Source: Thermoanaerobacter kivui (lineage in GTDB: Bacteria > Bacillota > Thermoanaerobacteria > Thermoanaerobacterales > Thermoanaerobacteraceae). From it: DNA of 64,000 nt. The notes under the pieces are model-generated. The model did not search any database. It saw nothing but the letters and a program-made list of their open reading frames with translations, and was not told where the DNA came from. Of this stretch, positions 8,204 to 17,422 are shown piece by piece; the first letter of the stretch is position 1, and the number at the start of each line of letters is the position of its first letter. The stretch lies in the NCBI RefSeq assembly GCF_000763575.1, contig NZ_CP009170.1, positions 1,265,501 through 1,329,500 of the forward strand, given 5' to 3'. Position numbers and translations under genes: made by a program.

Positions 8204-8819
8204 CCACTTCAACTCCAAGTGTTTTTAGTATTAAATCAAAAGAATTTATATCTGGTATTAAAAAGAAATCTCCTTTTATAAGTTTTTCTCCCTCTACAAA
8301 TTGGGTTTCTATGAACAAAATTTTATCGGAAATTTCTCCGTATTTAATAGCTGGAACGCTTAAAATCGCTCCTGCCATATCTATACTTATTGCAGGAGGT
8401 GATATTTTCATATTCAGTGAAGTTAGTGTAGACAATGACGACACATAACTTCCTGCCATGATATTTCCGATTTCTTCCAAAGCCGACCTTTCTAATTCGC
8501 TGAATTCTCCCTTCACTTCTAAACCCATTAAATTCCAGATAAGAGAAGATGCGCTGTTTAAGTCAAGAGCAAATAGAATATTTCCTTTAACATCCCCTTC
8601 TAAATCAAAATATATACCTACAATAATGGTATCAGGAGAACCAAATATGTCTGAAACCTCTTTGAAGTCTAAAATTTTTACACTAGGCACATGCATGTCC
8701 ACTTTTTTCCCTATCATTTTAGCAAGGGCAGTTATTGCGTTTCCAGCTCCAATATTTCCTAACTCCTTTAGTACGTCCAAGTACATTTCATTCAATTTGT
8801 TAATTTCCACAATCCTCAC
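8193..8819 (-). CDS. cheC: CheY-P phosphatase CheC
   Basis: CheC dephosphorylates CheY-P in the adaptation system. Both phosphatase motifs are present: ELGNIGAGNA near residue 20 and EEIGNIMAGS near residue 115, each with the E-x2-N pair. The 208-residue length is normal. A GTG start overlaps the cheW stop by four bases. The paired presence of cheC and cheD shows a Bacillus-type chemotaxis system, although no cheY is visible in the window. Confidence 0.93.
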   Translation of the reverse strand: MRIVEINKLNEMYLDVLKELGNIGAGNAITALAKMIGKKVDMHVPSVKILDFKEVSDIFGSPDTIIVGIYFDLEGDVKGNILFALDLNSASSLIWNLMGLEVKGEFSELERSALEEIGNIMAGSYVSSLSTLTSLNMKISPPAISIDMAGAILSVPAIKYGEISDKILFIETQFVEGEKLIKGDFFLIPDINSFDLILKTLGVEVDGK

Positions 8820-9241
8820 ATCCTGACATCCAATAATTTCTTTAAATCTAAAATCAGAAGCACTTTATCTTTTATTTTACCTACTTTACTTACGTATTTA
8901 GAAAAATCATCAGACGCGTCACTAAAAGTCAGTTTATCTATATTTTCTTCGGGAATATCGACTACTTCGTTAGCGTTGTCTACAATCACCCCTACCAACA
9001 TATCATATGCCTTTAAAACTACAATTCTAGTGTCTTCATCGTATTCTTTTTCTTCTAAACCCAGCTTTTTTCTCAGAGAAATGATGGGTATTATTTCTCC
9101 TCTTAAATTTATTACACCTTTTACATGACTTTCTGTCTGTGGAACCCTCGTTATAGGCATCATCTTTTCAATTGTTTGGACTTTTTCTATGTCCAAAGCA
9201 TATTCTTCATCCTGTATTCTTGCAATAACGTATAAACTCAA
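8816..9241 (-). CDS. cheW: Chemotaxis coupling protein CheW
   Basis: CheW couples receptors to CheA at the membrane-associated array. The 141 residues form a single CheW domain with the typical ITRVPQTESHVKGVINLRGEIIPIISLRKKLGL core. The start is a TTG behind a GGAGGGAG ribosome site. It overlaps cheC and follows cheA by 15 bases, so expression is coupled. Confidence 0.95.
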   Translation of the reverse strand: MSLYVIARIQDEEYALDIEKVQTIEKMMPITRVPQTESHVKGVINLRGEIIPIISLRKKLGLEEKEYDEDTRIVVLKAYDMLVGVIVDNANEVVDIPEENIDKLTFSDASDDFSKYVSKVGKIKDKVLLILDLKKLLDVRM

Positions 9242-9256
9242 TTTTCTCCCTCCCCG

Positions 9257-11230
9257 CTAAAATAAGTTGTTTGCATCTATAATTAATGCCACTTGTCCAT
9301 CCCCTAAAATTGTAGCTCCAGCGATAACTTTGACGTTGGAGAGATATTTCCCCAGTGGTTTTATAACTATTTCTTGCTGTCCTATTAACTCATCAACAGT
9401 ACAACAAGCTAAATTTTCACCCTTTTTGATTATTACACAGACGAGATTTCCGACATTAGATAATTTTTTAGTCTCCAATACTTCATTTAGCCTTATTATT
9501 GGTATAACCCTTCCTCTAAAAAGTACAACTTCTCTTCCTTGTACGTTATGGATTTCTTCTTCTTTTTTGTGAACTATTTCTGAAATAGAATTCAAAGGTA
9601 TAGCAAATTTCTCATCACCTATTTTTACCAATAGCGCTTGGATAATTGCTAGCGTAAGAGGAAGTTTAATTACAAATTTCGTTCCCTTGTCCACTTCTGT
9701 TAATACTTCAATTGAACCGTTCAAAGATTCTATTTTGTTTTTTACTACATCAAGACCGACACCTCGTCCTGAAATATCAGTTATTTTGTCAGCAGTGCTA
9801 AAACCTGGCTTAAAAAGTAAATCCAACGCCTTTTCTTTAGAAAGGTCATTTACCTGTTCAGAGGTAAAAAGTCCCTTCTCTACAGCCTTCGCTTTTACCT
9901 TTTCTATGTCAATGCCTCTTCCATCATCACTGACTTCTATTATGACATTATTGCCTTCATGATAGGCTTTTAAGTTAATCGTTCCTTGTTGTGGTTTTCC
10001 TTTTTTTAGTCTCTCCTCTGGCATTTCAATGCCATGGTCAATGGAATTTCTTATTATGTGAACTAAAGGGTCTCCGATTTCATCAATTACAGTCCTGTCA
10101 ACTTCTGTATCTTGACCATACATGTTAAGCACAATCTTTTTGCCTAACTCGTGGGACAAGTCTCTTACCATTCGCGGAAATCTGTTGAACACTCTTTCCA
10201 TTGGTACCATTCTAACCTTCATTACAGCATCGTGTAAATTAGTGGTGATTCTTTCAAGATATTCAATTGTACTTACAGTCTCTGAATTTCTGTTGTGAGC
10301 TTCCAAACCTTCTAAACGAGTTTTAATGATGATAAGCTCACTGACAAGATTCATCAAATTGTCAAGTCTATCTATATCCACTCTGACACTTTTGGAAGTC
10401 TTATTATTTTGAGATTTTTTTAAAGCATCAAAACTCTGAGATTGAGAAGAAGAAACTTCTTTTATAAATTTTTCTTCCTCTTTGCTTAAGTCCACATTTA
10501 TAGCTTCTACGTCTATTCGACTCACTTCTGCAATAGATAAAAGCCTTTTTTCAATGTTTCCTTTATCTTCTTTTGTAATTAGATGCACAGTAAACCTGTC
10601 GTCAAATTTTTCATCTTCAATGTCCTCTACAGAAGGAGAGGAATTTATTATGTCTCCAATTTCATCAAGGCTGTTAAATATGATAAAAGCTCGGGCAGAT
10701 TTCATCACACAGCCTTTATCAATGTACACAGTTATCTTATAAGCCTTGTAATTGTCTTTCATTGCTTCTTTTATTATGTCTTGCTCGTAAACATTCAAAG
10801 GTATATTGTCAACTACCTCTTCTTTTGTTGCTGCAACTTCTTCTAAAGACGCATCCGAATTTATCCCAGACAATATAAACATAAGCTCGTCAATAGGTAC
10901 GTCGTCTTCTCCTTTTTGAGATATTGAATCCAACATTTCACTTAAAGTATCAATACATCTGAAAAGGACATCCATAATAGTATGAGAAATCTGAAGTTTT
11001 CCATTTTTTACGTCTTGTAATATATCTTCCATCTTGTGTGTTAATTTGTTCATATTTTCAAAGCCCATAGTAGCAGCCATGCCCTTTAAAGTATGAGCAG
11101 ACCTAAAAATTTCATCGATTATTTGCTTATTTGAAGGGTCGTTTTCTAAAAGCAGCAAGTTACTATTTAAATTTTCGATATGTTCTTGAGACTCTTCAAT
11201 AAATATATCTATGTATTGATTATTTTCCAT
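9257..11230 (-). CDS. cheA: Chemotaxis histidine kinase CheA
   Basis: A 657-residue sensor kinase that phosphorylates itself and passes phosphate to CheY and CheB. Domains in order: the Hpt domain (P1) with His46 in FRSAHTLKG; a P2-type CheY-binding region around 150-245; the P3 dimerisation helices (about 285-350); the HATPase with HIIRNSIDHGIE, DDGRGID and GRGVGLDVVKN; and a C-terminal CheW-like P5. All kinase boxes look intact. It overlaps the end of cheB by 11 bases. Confidence 0.97.
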   Translation of the reverse strand: MENNQYIDIFIEESQEHIENLNSNLLLLENDPSNKQIIDEIFRSAHTLKGMAATMGFENMNKLTHKMEDILQDVKNGKLQISHTIMDVLFRCIDTLSEMLDSISQKGEDDVPIDELMFILSGINSDASLEEVAATKEEVVDNIPLNVYEQDIIKEAMKDNYKAYKITVYIDKGCVMKSARAFIIFNSLDEIGDIINSSPSVEDIEDEKFDDRFTVHLITKEDKGNIEKRLLSIAEVSRIDVEAINVDLSKEEEKFIKEVSSSQSQSFDALKKSQNNKTSKSVRVDIDRLDNLMNLVSELIIIKTRLEGLEAHNRNSETVSTIEYLERITTNLHDAVMKVRMVPMERVFNRFPRMVRDLSHELGKKIVLNMYGQDTEVDRTVIDEIGDPLVHIIRNSIDHGIEMPEERLKKGKPQQGTINLKAYHEGNNVIIEVSDDGRGIDIEKVKAKAVEKGLFTSEQVNDLSKEKALDLLFKPGFSTADKITDISGRGVGLDVVKNKIESLNGSIEVLTEVDKGTKFVIKLPLTLAIIQALLVKIGDEKFAIPLNSISEIVHKKEEEIHNVQGREVVLFRGRVIPIIRLNEVLETKKLSNVGNLVCVIIKKGENLACCTVDELIGQQEIVIKPLGKYLSNVKVIAGATILGDGQVALIIDANNLF

Positions 11231-11801
11231 GTAATTCCCTCACCTTCTCAATTATTTCTGCCGGAATTTTATCAAGTGGAAGAACTTTGTCCACAAGTCC
11301 TGTTTTTATTGCATTGTACGGCATGCCTTTAGCTAAAGAAGTATCGATATCTTGAGATATTATAAAGCTTCCCTTTTCTTTTAAATACTTTAATCCTTTA
11401 GAACCATCACTTCCCATGCCTGTTAGAATAACTGCTATTACACAGGCATTTACTTTAGAAGCGCTTATAAAAGTCGCATCAATAGAAGGTCGATAAACAG
11501 ATTCAAACTCATCAGAAAGCTTGATTTTTAGGTTTTTGTCTTCTTCTATTAACAGATTTTTATCACCAGGTGCTATGTAAACAACGTTTTTTGATATTAC
11601 CTCTCCATCCACTGCCTCTTTTATTTTAAGTTTACAGCTTTGATTTAATCTTTCTGCCATCATCTTTGTGAATCTTTCAGGCATATGTTGGACAATAATT
11701 ACTGCCGCAGAGAGGTCTTCAGGCAAATTTTTTAGTATGTATTGAAGTGCCTTTGGCCCCCCAGTCGAAGACCCAATTATCACAAGACATTTATCTTTCA
11801 T
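11220..11801 (-). CDS. cheB: Receiver-less CheB-type methylesterase
   Basis: Catalytic domain of the chemoreceptor methylesterase, which removes methyl groups from receptor glutamates. The Ser-His-Asp triad is visible: Ser12 in GSSTGGP, His39 in VQHMP and Asp132 in LTGMGSDG. At 193 residues the protein is only the catalytic domain. The usual N-terminal receiver domain (about 130 residues) is absent, and the PilZ gene ends four bases upstream, so it has not been split off nearby. Control by CheA phosphorylation would not apply. The reading frame is otherwise complete and has a normal ATG. Confidence 0.9.
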   Translation of the reverse strand: MKDKCLVIIGSSTGGPKALQYILKNLPEDLSAAVIIVQHMPERFTKMMAERLNQSCKLKIKEAVDGEVISKNVVYIAPGDKNLLIEEDKNLKIKLSDEFESVYRPSIDATFISASKVNACVIAVILTGMGSDGSKGLKYLKEKGSFIISQDIDTSLAKGMPYNAIKTGLVDKVLPLDKIPAEIIEKVRELHGK

Positions 11802-11804
11802 AAA

Positions 11805-12434
11805 TCATTCAATCCCTTTTAATCTACTTTTTCTTTGCTCTTCAAAGATATAGCTTATAATCTTTTCTCTCATTTTTTCATCAATATCTATATAACACAA
11901 ACCTATTTCGTACCCCTTTTCCAATAATTCTTCGAATCTGACTACTTTGCCGCTGACAGATATCTCTTTGTTCAAAGTAAAATTGCAGTTTATTACAGTA
12001 CCTATCTCTAATTTCTTATCAACTTTACATCTCAAACCTCCACCGCTTATATCTTGAATAATTCCTTTATAAACTTTTCCTTCTTCATCATCCTTAATAG
12101 TATACGTAAAAGGTATTATTTTTTCTAACCTAAAATACTGCCTCCGCTGCAATCTTTCCACACTGCTTATGGGCATTATTTCCAGAAGAGGAAGCTTTCC
12201 TGAAAATCTATTTAAAACTTTGGCGTAAAAGGTAAATAACCCTTGCTTAGTAAAGTAAATTACTTGTATAATTGACCCTACTCTCACAGGAACCAGGTGT
12301 CCGCTGTATATCGGTGTATCTATCAAAATGCTTCCATCTTTTGAAATATCTTGCACCTGAGAAGAATACATGGTTTGGCTATTACCAATCCCCAACCGCA
12401 GTTTTTGCCCAGGCTGCAAATTCAAATGTGTCAT
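11805..12434 (-). CDS. PilZ-domain c-di-GMP receptor (YcgR/DgrA-like flagellar brake)
   Basis: A 209-residue protein with an N-terminal YcgR-like domain (about 1-95) and a C-terminal PilZ domain. The c-di-GMP-binding signature is present: RxxxR as Arg98 and Arg102 in RRQYFR, and DISGGG at 128-133. Homologues slow flagellar rotation when c-di-GMP is high. Its place inside the fla/che operon between flhG and cheB supports a motility role. It overlaps flhG by four bases. Confidence 0.9.
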   Translation of the reverse strand: MTHLNLQPGQKLRLGIGNSQTMYSSQVQDISKDGSILIDTPIYSGHLVPVRVGSIIQVIYFTKQGLFTFYAKVLNRFSGKLPLLEIMPISSVERLQRRQYFRLEKIIPFTYTIKDDEEGKVYKGIIQDISGGGLRCKVDKKLEIGTVINCNFTLNKEISVSGKVVRFEELLEKGYEIGLCYIDIDEKMREKIISYIFEEQRKSRLKGIE

Positions 12435-13285
12435 CTAAATCCTCCTCTATTAAACAGTTTAGAAAAGATCCCAAATAATCCCCCGTTCTCCATTGGAGGA
12501 GGCTGGTCTGCTATTTTTGCTGCAATAGTCAATATCTTTTTAGAAGTTTTGCTGTTGCCATACTTAAGAAGGATAGGGTTTTGCTCAATTATGCACTCCA
12601 TCATTTTGTCATCATATTCTAAATATCCTAAGTCGTTTAAGTTGACCCCCAAATAATTCTTGACCACCGCTTCAAATCTATTGTAAATTTCTCTATATTC
12701 CTCAAAGTTTTTAACTTTATTTATTAACACGTTAATTTTTTTGTCATTGTCTTTAAGAGAATATTTTATGAGAGTATATGCATCCATTATAGAGGTAGGT
12801 TCAGGTGTAACTATCACCAAAACTTCATCAGCTGCCTTCAAAAAATTGTTAACTATGTTGTTAAGGCCAGCACCAGTATCTATAATAATAAAATCGGAAT
12901 AATAATCTAAAATTTTAATGTTGTTTAAAAAGAGGCTTAAATCCACCCCTTCATTTATGAGGTTAAAATCTCCACCAGAAGATATATACTTTATACCCAA
13001 AGGGCCTTCACTTATCACTTCTGTTATCATTTTGTTGTTGTACAAAACATCCAATAAAGTGTATTTAGAAGTAACTCCAAGTTCAATCTCCACATTTGAA
13101 AAACCTAAATCTGCATCAATAATTGTCACGTTATACCCTAATTTTTTAAGTCCCAAAGAAAGATTTACTGAAATGCAAGTTTTGCCAATCCCACCTTTTC
13201 CCCCTGTAATAGTGAGGACCCTACTTTTTTTCAATTTTTTCTTCTGGGAAATCAACCTTCTTAAACTTTCAGCCTGATCCATCAT
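12431..13285 (-). CDS. flhG: Flagellum number/placement ATPase FlhG (MinD-like)
   Basis: MinD/ParA-family ATPase that works with the GTPase FlhF to set flagellar number and position. The deviant Walker A GGKGGIGKT is at residues 28-36, and the switch motif IIDADLGF and IIDTGAG follow. The N-terminal QAESLRRLI resembles the FlhF-activating motif of this family. 284 residues is typical. It starts two bases after flhF. Confidence 0.93.
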   Translation of the reverse strand: MMDQAESLRRLISQKKKLKKSRVLTITGGKGGIGKTCISVNLSLGLKKLGYNVTIIDADLGFSNVEIELGVTSKYTLLDVLYNNKMITEVISEGPLGIKYISSGGDFNLINEGVDLSLFLNNIKILDYYSDFIIIDTGAGLNNIVNNFLKAADEVLVIVTPEPTSIMDAYTLIKYSLKDNDKKINVLINKVKNFEEYREIYNRFEAVVKNYLGVNLNDLGYLEYDDKMMECIIEQNPILLKYGNSKTSKKILTIAAKIADQPPPMENGGLFGIFSKLFNRGGFR

Positions 13286-13287
13286 AA

Positions 13288-14313
13288 CTAATTCCCCTTT
13301 GCTATGCTTGTCACAATAGGTTCGCTTTCTGCTAAAAATATATCATCAGGTACTATTTGCCCGTTTGTAAAATAGGAAATTGGTCGTTCTGAGTAATAAA
13401 TGGCATTTAAAATAGAACTGTAATTGTCTGTCTCGTCTAATTTTGTAAAAATCAGTTTGTAATCTCCTGCAAATTCATATCTTTGGATTATTTCTTTTAA
13501 GTCATCAGACTTTGTGGTGGCACTCAAACACAAATAAGTTTCATCACAGTTGGCATACTTTATAAAAGTCTTTAATTCATTTATTCGCTTTTCATCTTTA
13601 TGACTTCTGCCTGCTGTGTCAATCAACACCACATCGTACTTTTCAAACTCCGGCTGAAGTTTATGAAGTTCAAAAATATTATTTACTACTTTTACTGGCA
13701 CTCCTAAAATTTCCCCATAAGTTTTCAGCTGGTCTACCGCCGCTATTCTGAAAATGTCTGCTGTAACGAGCATTATATTTTTACCTTCATTCAATATCAA
13801 ATTAGAAGCAATTTTTGCAATTGTAGTAGTTTTCCCCACTCCAGTAGGTCCAATGAACAAAATTTTTTTGCTTTTTTCAGTATTCAATTTTTGAGGAGGT
13901 CCCATAAAAGCCTCTATTCGTTCTTTTAAAATTTTTATTCCTTTATTATCAAGTTCATTAATTCCCTCTCCTAACAAGTGTGATACTTCCCTTTCTATCC
14001 CATAATCCATTAATCTAGAAACTAAAGTTTTTTCCTTAGTTTCTGTAACCGCTTCATTTTTATTGACTGCTATAGTTTTTATCAAATTTTTAAGTTCATT
14101 TATATCATTTTTTGTAATACTTTCTTTAGGTATTACCGGTGGGTAATCTTCTACCGCTGCTACTACTTCCACTTTACTCTTCTTAAAAAGTCCTATAATC
14201 CCTCTTTCTTTAATTTTGTTTTGATGAAGTATTACAGCGTTACTTCCCATTTCCGCTTTTATCATTCTTAAAGCTTCTTGATAATCGTTAGCAATATATT
14301 TTTTAACTTTCAT
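13288..14313 (-). CDS. flhF: Flagellar SRP-like GTPase FlhF
   Basis: SRP-family GTPase needed for polar or patterned placement of flagella. The N-terminal basic region begins KVKKYIANDYQEALRMIK. The NG domain carries G1 GPTGVGKTT at 155-163, the DTAGRS motif and TKLDET. 341 residues is normal. It overlaps flhA by 11 bases and is followed closely by flhG, which activates its GTPase. Confidence 0.95.
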   Translation of the reverse strand: MKVKKYIANDYQEALRMIKAEMGSNAVILHQNKIKERGIIGLFKKSKVEVVAAVEDYPPVIPKESITKNDINELKNLIKTIAVNKNEAVTETKEKTLVSRLMDYGIEREVSHLLGEGINELDNKGIKILKERIEAFMGPPQKLNTEKSKKILFIGPTGVGKTTTIAKIASNLILNEGKNIMLVTADIFRIAAVDQLKTYGEILGVPVKVVNNIFELHKLQPEFEKYDVVLIDTAGRSHKDEKRINELKTFIKYANCDETYLCLSATTKSDDLKEIIQRYEFAGDYKLIFTKLDETDNYSSILNAIYYSERPISYFTNGQIVPDDIFLAESEPIVTSIAKGN

Positions 14314-16324
14314 TTAACCTCACCGTCCCCACCGATGTAACTTCAATATTTGGTAAAAGTTCATTATATGACAAAACAGCAATATCGGGAGAAATTTGTT
14401 CTACTAACTTTCTGAGATAAAATCGAGTTACAGGCGCTGTCAGAATTACAGGTTGCCCACCCTTTAAAGTTACCTTTTTTACTAATTCATGGATACTCTT
14501 TAAAATTCTTTGGGCCGAAGAAGGCTCCAATGCTAAATAAGAACCATGTTCTGTCTGAGTTATACTAGAGGATATTAACTGTTCAACACTCGGATCTAAC
14601 GTTATAACTTCAATTTTACCACCTGCAGCATATTTATTGGAAATAGTACGAGCTAAAGCCTGTCTTACATACTCTGTTAAAACATCTGTATCTCGTATAA
14701 TAGGGGCATAATCAGCTAAAGTCTCTAAAATGGTGACTAAATCTCTAATAGATAGCCCCTCTCTTAAAAGGTTAGAAAGCACTTTTTCTATTTCACCTAT
14801 TGTTAAAAGCTTAGGAACTAATTCTTCTATTAAGGCAGGATTTGTAGTTTTTACATTGTCAATTAAACTCTGCACTTCTTGCCTTCCTAAAAGTTCATGG
14901 GCATGCTGTCTTATAATATGAGTAAGGTGAGTAGCAATGACAGAAGGAACATCTACTACGGTATATCCTCTTGCCTCAACCTTTGACCTTTCGTTTTCAT
15001 CTACCCAAATTGCAGGCAATCCAAAAGCTGGTTCTCTTTCTCGAATTCCAGAAATATCTTCATCTATTTCTCCGGCAGTCATAGCCATATACCTATCAAC
15101 GTATACCTTGCCTCTGGCAATTTCATTTCCTCTAATCTTTATGACGTATTCATTTGGTTTTAATTGAATATTATCTCTTAAACGAATCATTGGGACCACA
15201 ATACCCAAATCAAGAGCAATTTGTCTTCTTATCATGACAATTCTATCTAACAATTCTCCACTTGCAAGAGGAATCAATTCATAACCAAATTCCAGTTCAA
15301 TAGGGTCAACTTGCAATAATTCATATACTTTCTTAGGATCTCTTATATTCTCTAACTCTTTTATGTTTTCTTCTTGTTCTTCTTCTTTTACTGTTACTTT
15401 TTGAGTCCCTGCAAATCCAAGATATGCAAACAATGAACCCATTAAGATAAGTGGGAGTTTAGGTAAAAGAGGTACTAATACCAATGCGAAGAGCAACCCA
15501 GCTGCTATTTTCAGAATTCGAGGCTGATTGAAAAGCTGCTTTATTACATCCCCTCCTAAATTTGATTCAGAAGCTGAACGAGTGACAATCATTCCAGTAG
15601 CAGTTGATATTAAAAGTGCTGGTATTTGATTTACCAAACCCTCGCCTACTGTTAAAACAGTATAAGTATTTAAAGCCCTATTTATATCCATCCCCTTCAT
15701 TACCATTCCAATAATGAGACCTGCAACAATATTTATAATTATAACAATTATAGAAACAATTGCATCTCCTTTGACAAATTTACTAGCACCATCCATTGCC
15801 CCATAAAATTTTGCCTCTTGCTGTATTTCTTTTCTCCTCTCACGAGCTTCTTTTTCTGTTATAAGACCTGCGTTTAAATCAGCATCTATTGCCATTTGCT
15901 TTCCCGGCATTGCATCCAAAGTAAATCTTGCTGACACTTCAGATACTCTCTCTGCTCCTCTGGTTATGACGATAAATTGTACAATTGCAATTATCAAGAA
16001 AATAATAAATCCGACAACTGGATTTCCACCTATTACAAAACTTCCAAAGGCCTGTATTACGCCACCTGCATAGGCATTGCTTAAAATAAGTCTCGTACTC
16101 GAAATGTTAAGAGCCAGTCTCAGAAGAGTAGTTATTAATAATATAGAAGGAAATATAGAAAAATCTAAAGCATCTTTTACATACATAGTAGTTAAAAGTA
16201 TTATTATAGACAAAGTTATGTTAAATATTAATAAAAAGTCCATGATAACAGGTGGTACAGGAATTATTATGAGCAAGACTATTCCTACTACAAAAAGAAC
16301 CACAGTAAACTCAGAGGCTTTCAA
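14303..16324 (-). CDS. flhA: Flagellar export gate protein FlhA
   Basis: The large integral membrane component of the flagellar type III export gate. The N-terminal 310 residues contain about eight membrane segments and the conserved cytoplasmic FHIPEP-type loop (RFTLDAMPGKQMAIDADLNAG). The C-terminal half is the soluble chaperone-docking domain. 673 residues is normal and the frame is intact. The start is a TTG behind GGAGGG. It needs FliP to work, and FliP is destroyed in this operon. Confidence 0.97.
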   Translation of the reverse strand: MKASEFTVVLFVVGIVLLIIIPVPPVIMDFLLIFNITLSIIILLTTMYVKDALDFSIFPSILLITTLLRLALNISSTRLILSNAYAGGVIQAFGSFVIGGNPVVGFIIFLIIAIVQFIVITRGAERVSEVSARFTLDAMPGKQMAIDADLNAGLITEKEARERRKEIQQEAKFYGAMDGASKFVKGDAIVSIIVIIINIVAGLIIGMVMKGMDINRALNTYTVLTVGEGLVNQIPALLISTATGMIVTRSASESNLGGDVIKQLFNQPRILKIAAGLLFALVLVPLLPKLPLILMGSLFAYLGFAGTQKVTVKEEEQEENIKELENIRDPKKVYELLQVDPIELEFGYELIPLASGELLDRIVMIRRQIALDLGIVVPMIRLRDNIQLKPNEYVIKIRGNEIARGKVYVDRYMAMTAGEIDEDISGIREREPAFGLPAIWVDENERSKVEARGYTVVDVPSVIATHLTHIIRQHAHELLGRQEVQSLIDNVKTTNPALIEELVPKLLTIGEIEKVLSNLLREGLSIRDLVTILETLADYAPIIRDTDVLTEYVRQALARTISNKYAAGGKIEVITLDPSVEQLISSSITQTEHGSYLALEPSSAQRILKSIHELVKKVTLKGGQPVILTAPVTRFYLRKLVEQISPDIAVLSYNELLPNIEVTSVGTVRLNES

Positions 16325-16334
16325 ATTATCCCTC

Positions 16335-17417
16335 CTATTCTCCCTTTAAGCTGTAGACATAAGCCAAAACTTCAGCTACAGCTTGATAAAGCTCTGGTGG
16401 AATCATATCTCCTATTTCAGTAGACCTATACAGCGCTTGAGCCAATGGCTTATTCTCTACTATAGGGATATTTAACTTCTTAGCTTCTTCTTTTATTCTG
16501 AGGGCGATCATATCCTGTCCTTTAGCTATCACTACAGGTGCATCATTGACATTGCTGTCATACATAAGAGCAACAGCAAGATGAGTTGGGTTTGTTATTA
16601 CGACATCCGCTTTTTTTAAGTCTTGCATCATTCTTCTCATAGAAACTTGTCTCTGTTTTCTTCTTATCTCTGCCTTTATCTGCGGGTTTCCTTCTGTCTC
16701 TTTAAACTCTTCCTTTATATCCTCTTTACTCATTTTAAGGCTTGTTTCATACTCTTTCCACTGGAAGAAATAATCTAACGCCCCAAGAACAATAAGTACA
16801 ATTCCTATTCTAATAGTAATTCCTAAAAGTATATTTAAAGCGTATTTTAATATGTCATGAACTGACATATCAAGAAGCATTGGTATACCTTTATATTGAG
16901 AAGCTAAAAAAGAGTACATTATATAGAAAAGAACTACCACTTTAGCAATAGATTTAGCTAATTCTACCAATGCTCTTTTTGAAAAAATTCTCTTGAAGCC
17001 CTCCACAGGGTTTAATCTTTCCAATTTAAAGGCAAGGGGCTCAGTTGTAAATACAAAGCCTACTTGGAGATAAGTTGATGCAAGAGAAACAACAAAAATC
17101 AATAAAATTATAGGCATAATTATTGATATTGCTTGTTGCAAGACGTATGTAAACAGATTTCGTATACCTACTACATTAAAAACATCGTCATTAGCTCCAG
17201 AATAGGTATAAATCAAATACTTTGTTAAAACCATCATTTTTCCTAAAAAAGGTATTGCAAGTATATTTACTGCCAAAAAACCTGCTACAATTACTAAAGC
17301 AGAAGTTATTTCTCTGCTTTGGAAGACTTGTCCTTTTTTTCTTGCGTCTTGTCGCCTTTTAGGGGTAGCTGGTTCAGTTTTTTCTTCAGCAAACAATTGT
17401 AAATTTATTTTACTCAA
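16335..17417 (-). CDS. flhB: Flagellar export switch protein FlhB
   Basis: Membrane export protein that switches substrate class after self-cleavage. The N-terminus has EEKTEPATPKRRQDARKKGQ, four membrane segments follow, and the autocleavage site NPTH is at residues 276-279. I chose the TTG at 17417, which gives the family-typical MSKINLQLFAEEKTE and has AAGGTGA six bases upstream. A GTG at 17426 overlapping the fliR stop would add three residues but would lie inside that ribosome site. Confidence 0.95.
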   Translation of the reverse strand: MSKINLQLFAEEKTEPATPKRRQDARKKGQVFQSREITSALVIVAGFLAVNILAIPFLGKMMVLTKYLIYTYSGANDDVFNVVGIRNLFTYVLQQAISIIMPIILLIFVVSLASTYLQVGFVFTTEPLAFKLERLNPVEGFKRIFSKRALVELAKSIAKVVVLFYIMYSFLASQYKGIPMLLDMSVHDILKYALNILLGITIRIGIVLIVLGALDYFFQWKEYETSLKMSKEDIKEEFKETEGNPQIKAEIRRKQRQVSMRRMMQDLKKADVVITNPTHLAVALMYDSNVNDAPVVIAKGQDMIALRIKEEAKKLNIPIVENKPLAQALYRSTEIGDMIPPELYQAVAEVLAYVYSLKGE

Positions 17418-17422
17418 AACTA

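Noticed and set aside
11220-12434. A split CheB with the receiver part hidden in the preceding gene
   Set aside because: The preceding gene is a complete PilZ-domain protein with its own start and c-di-GMP motifs and no receiver-domain aspartate pattern.
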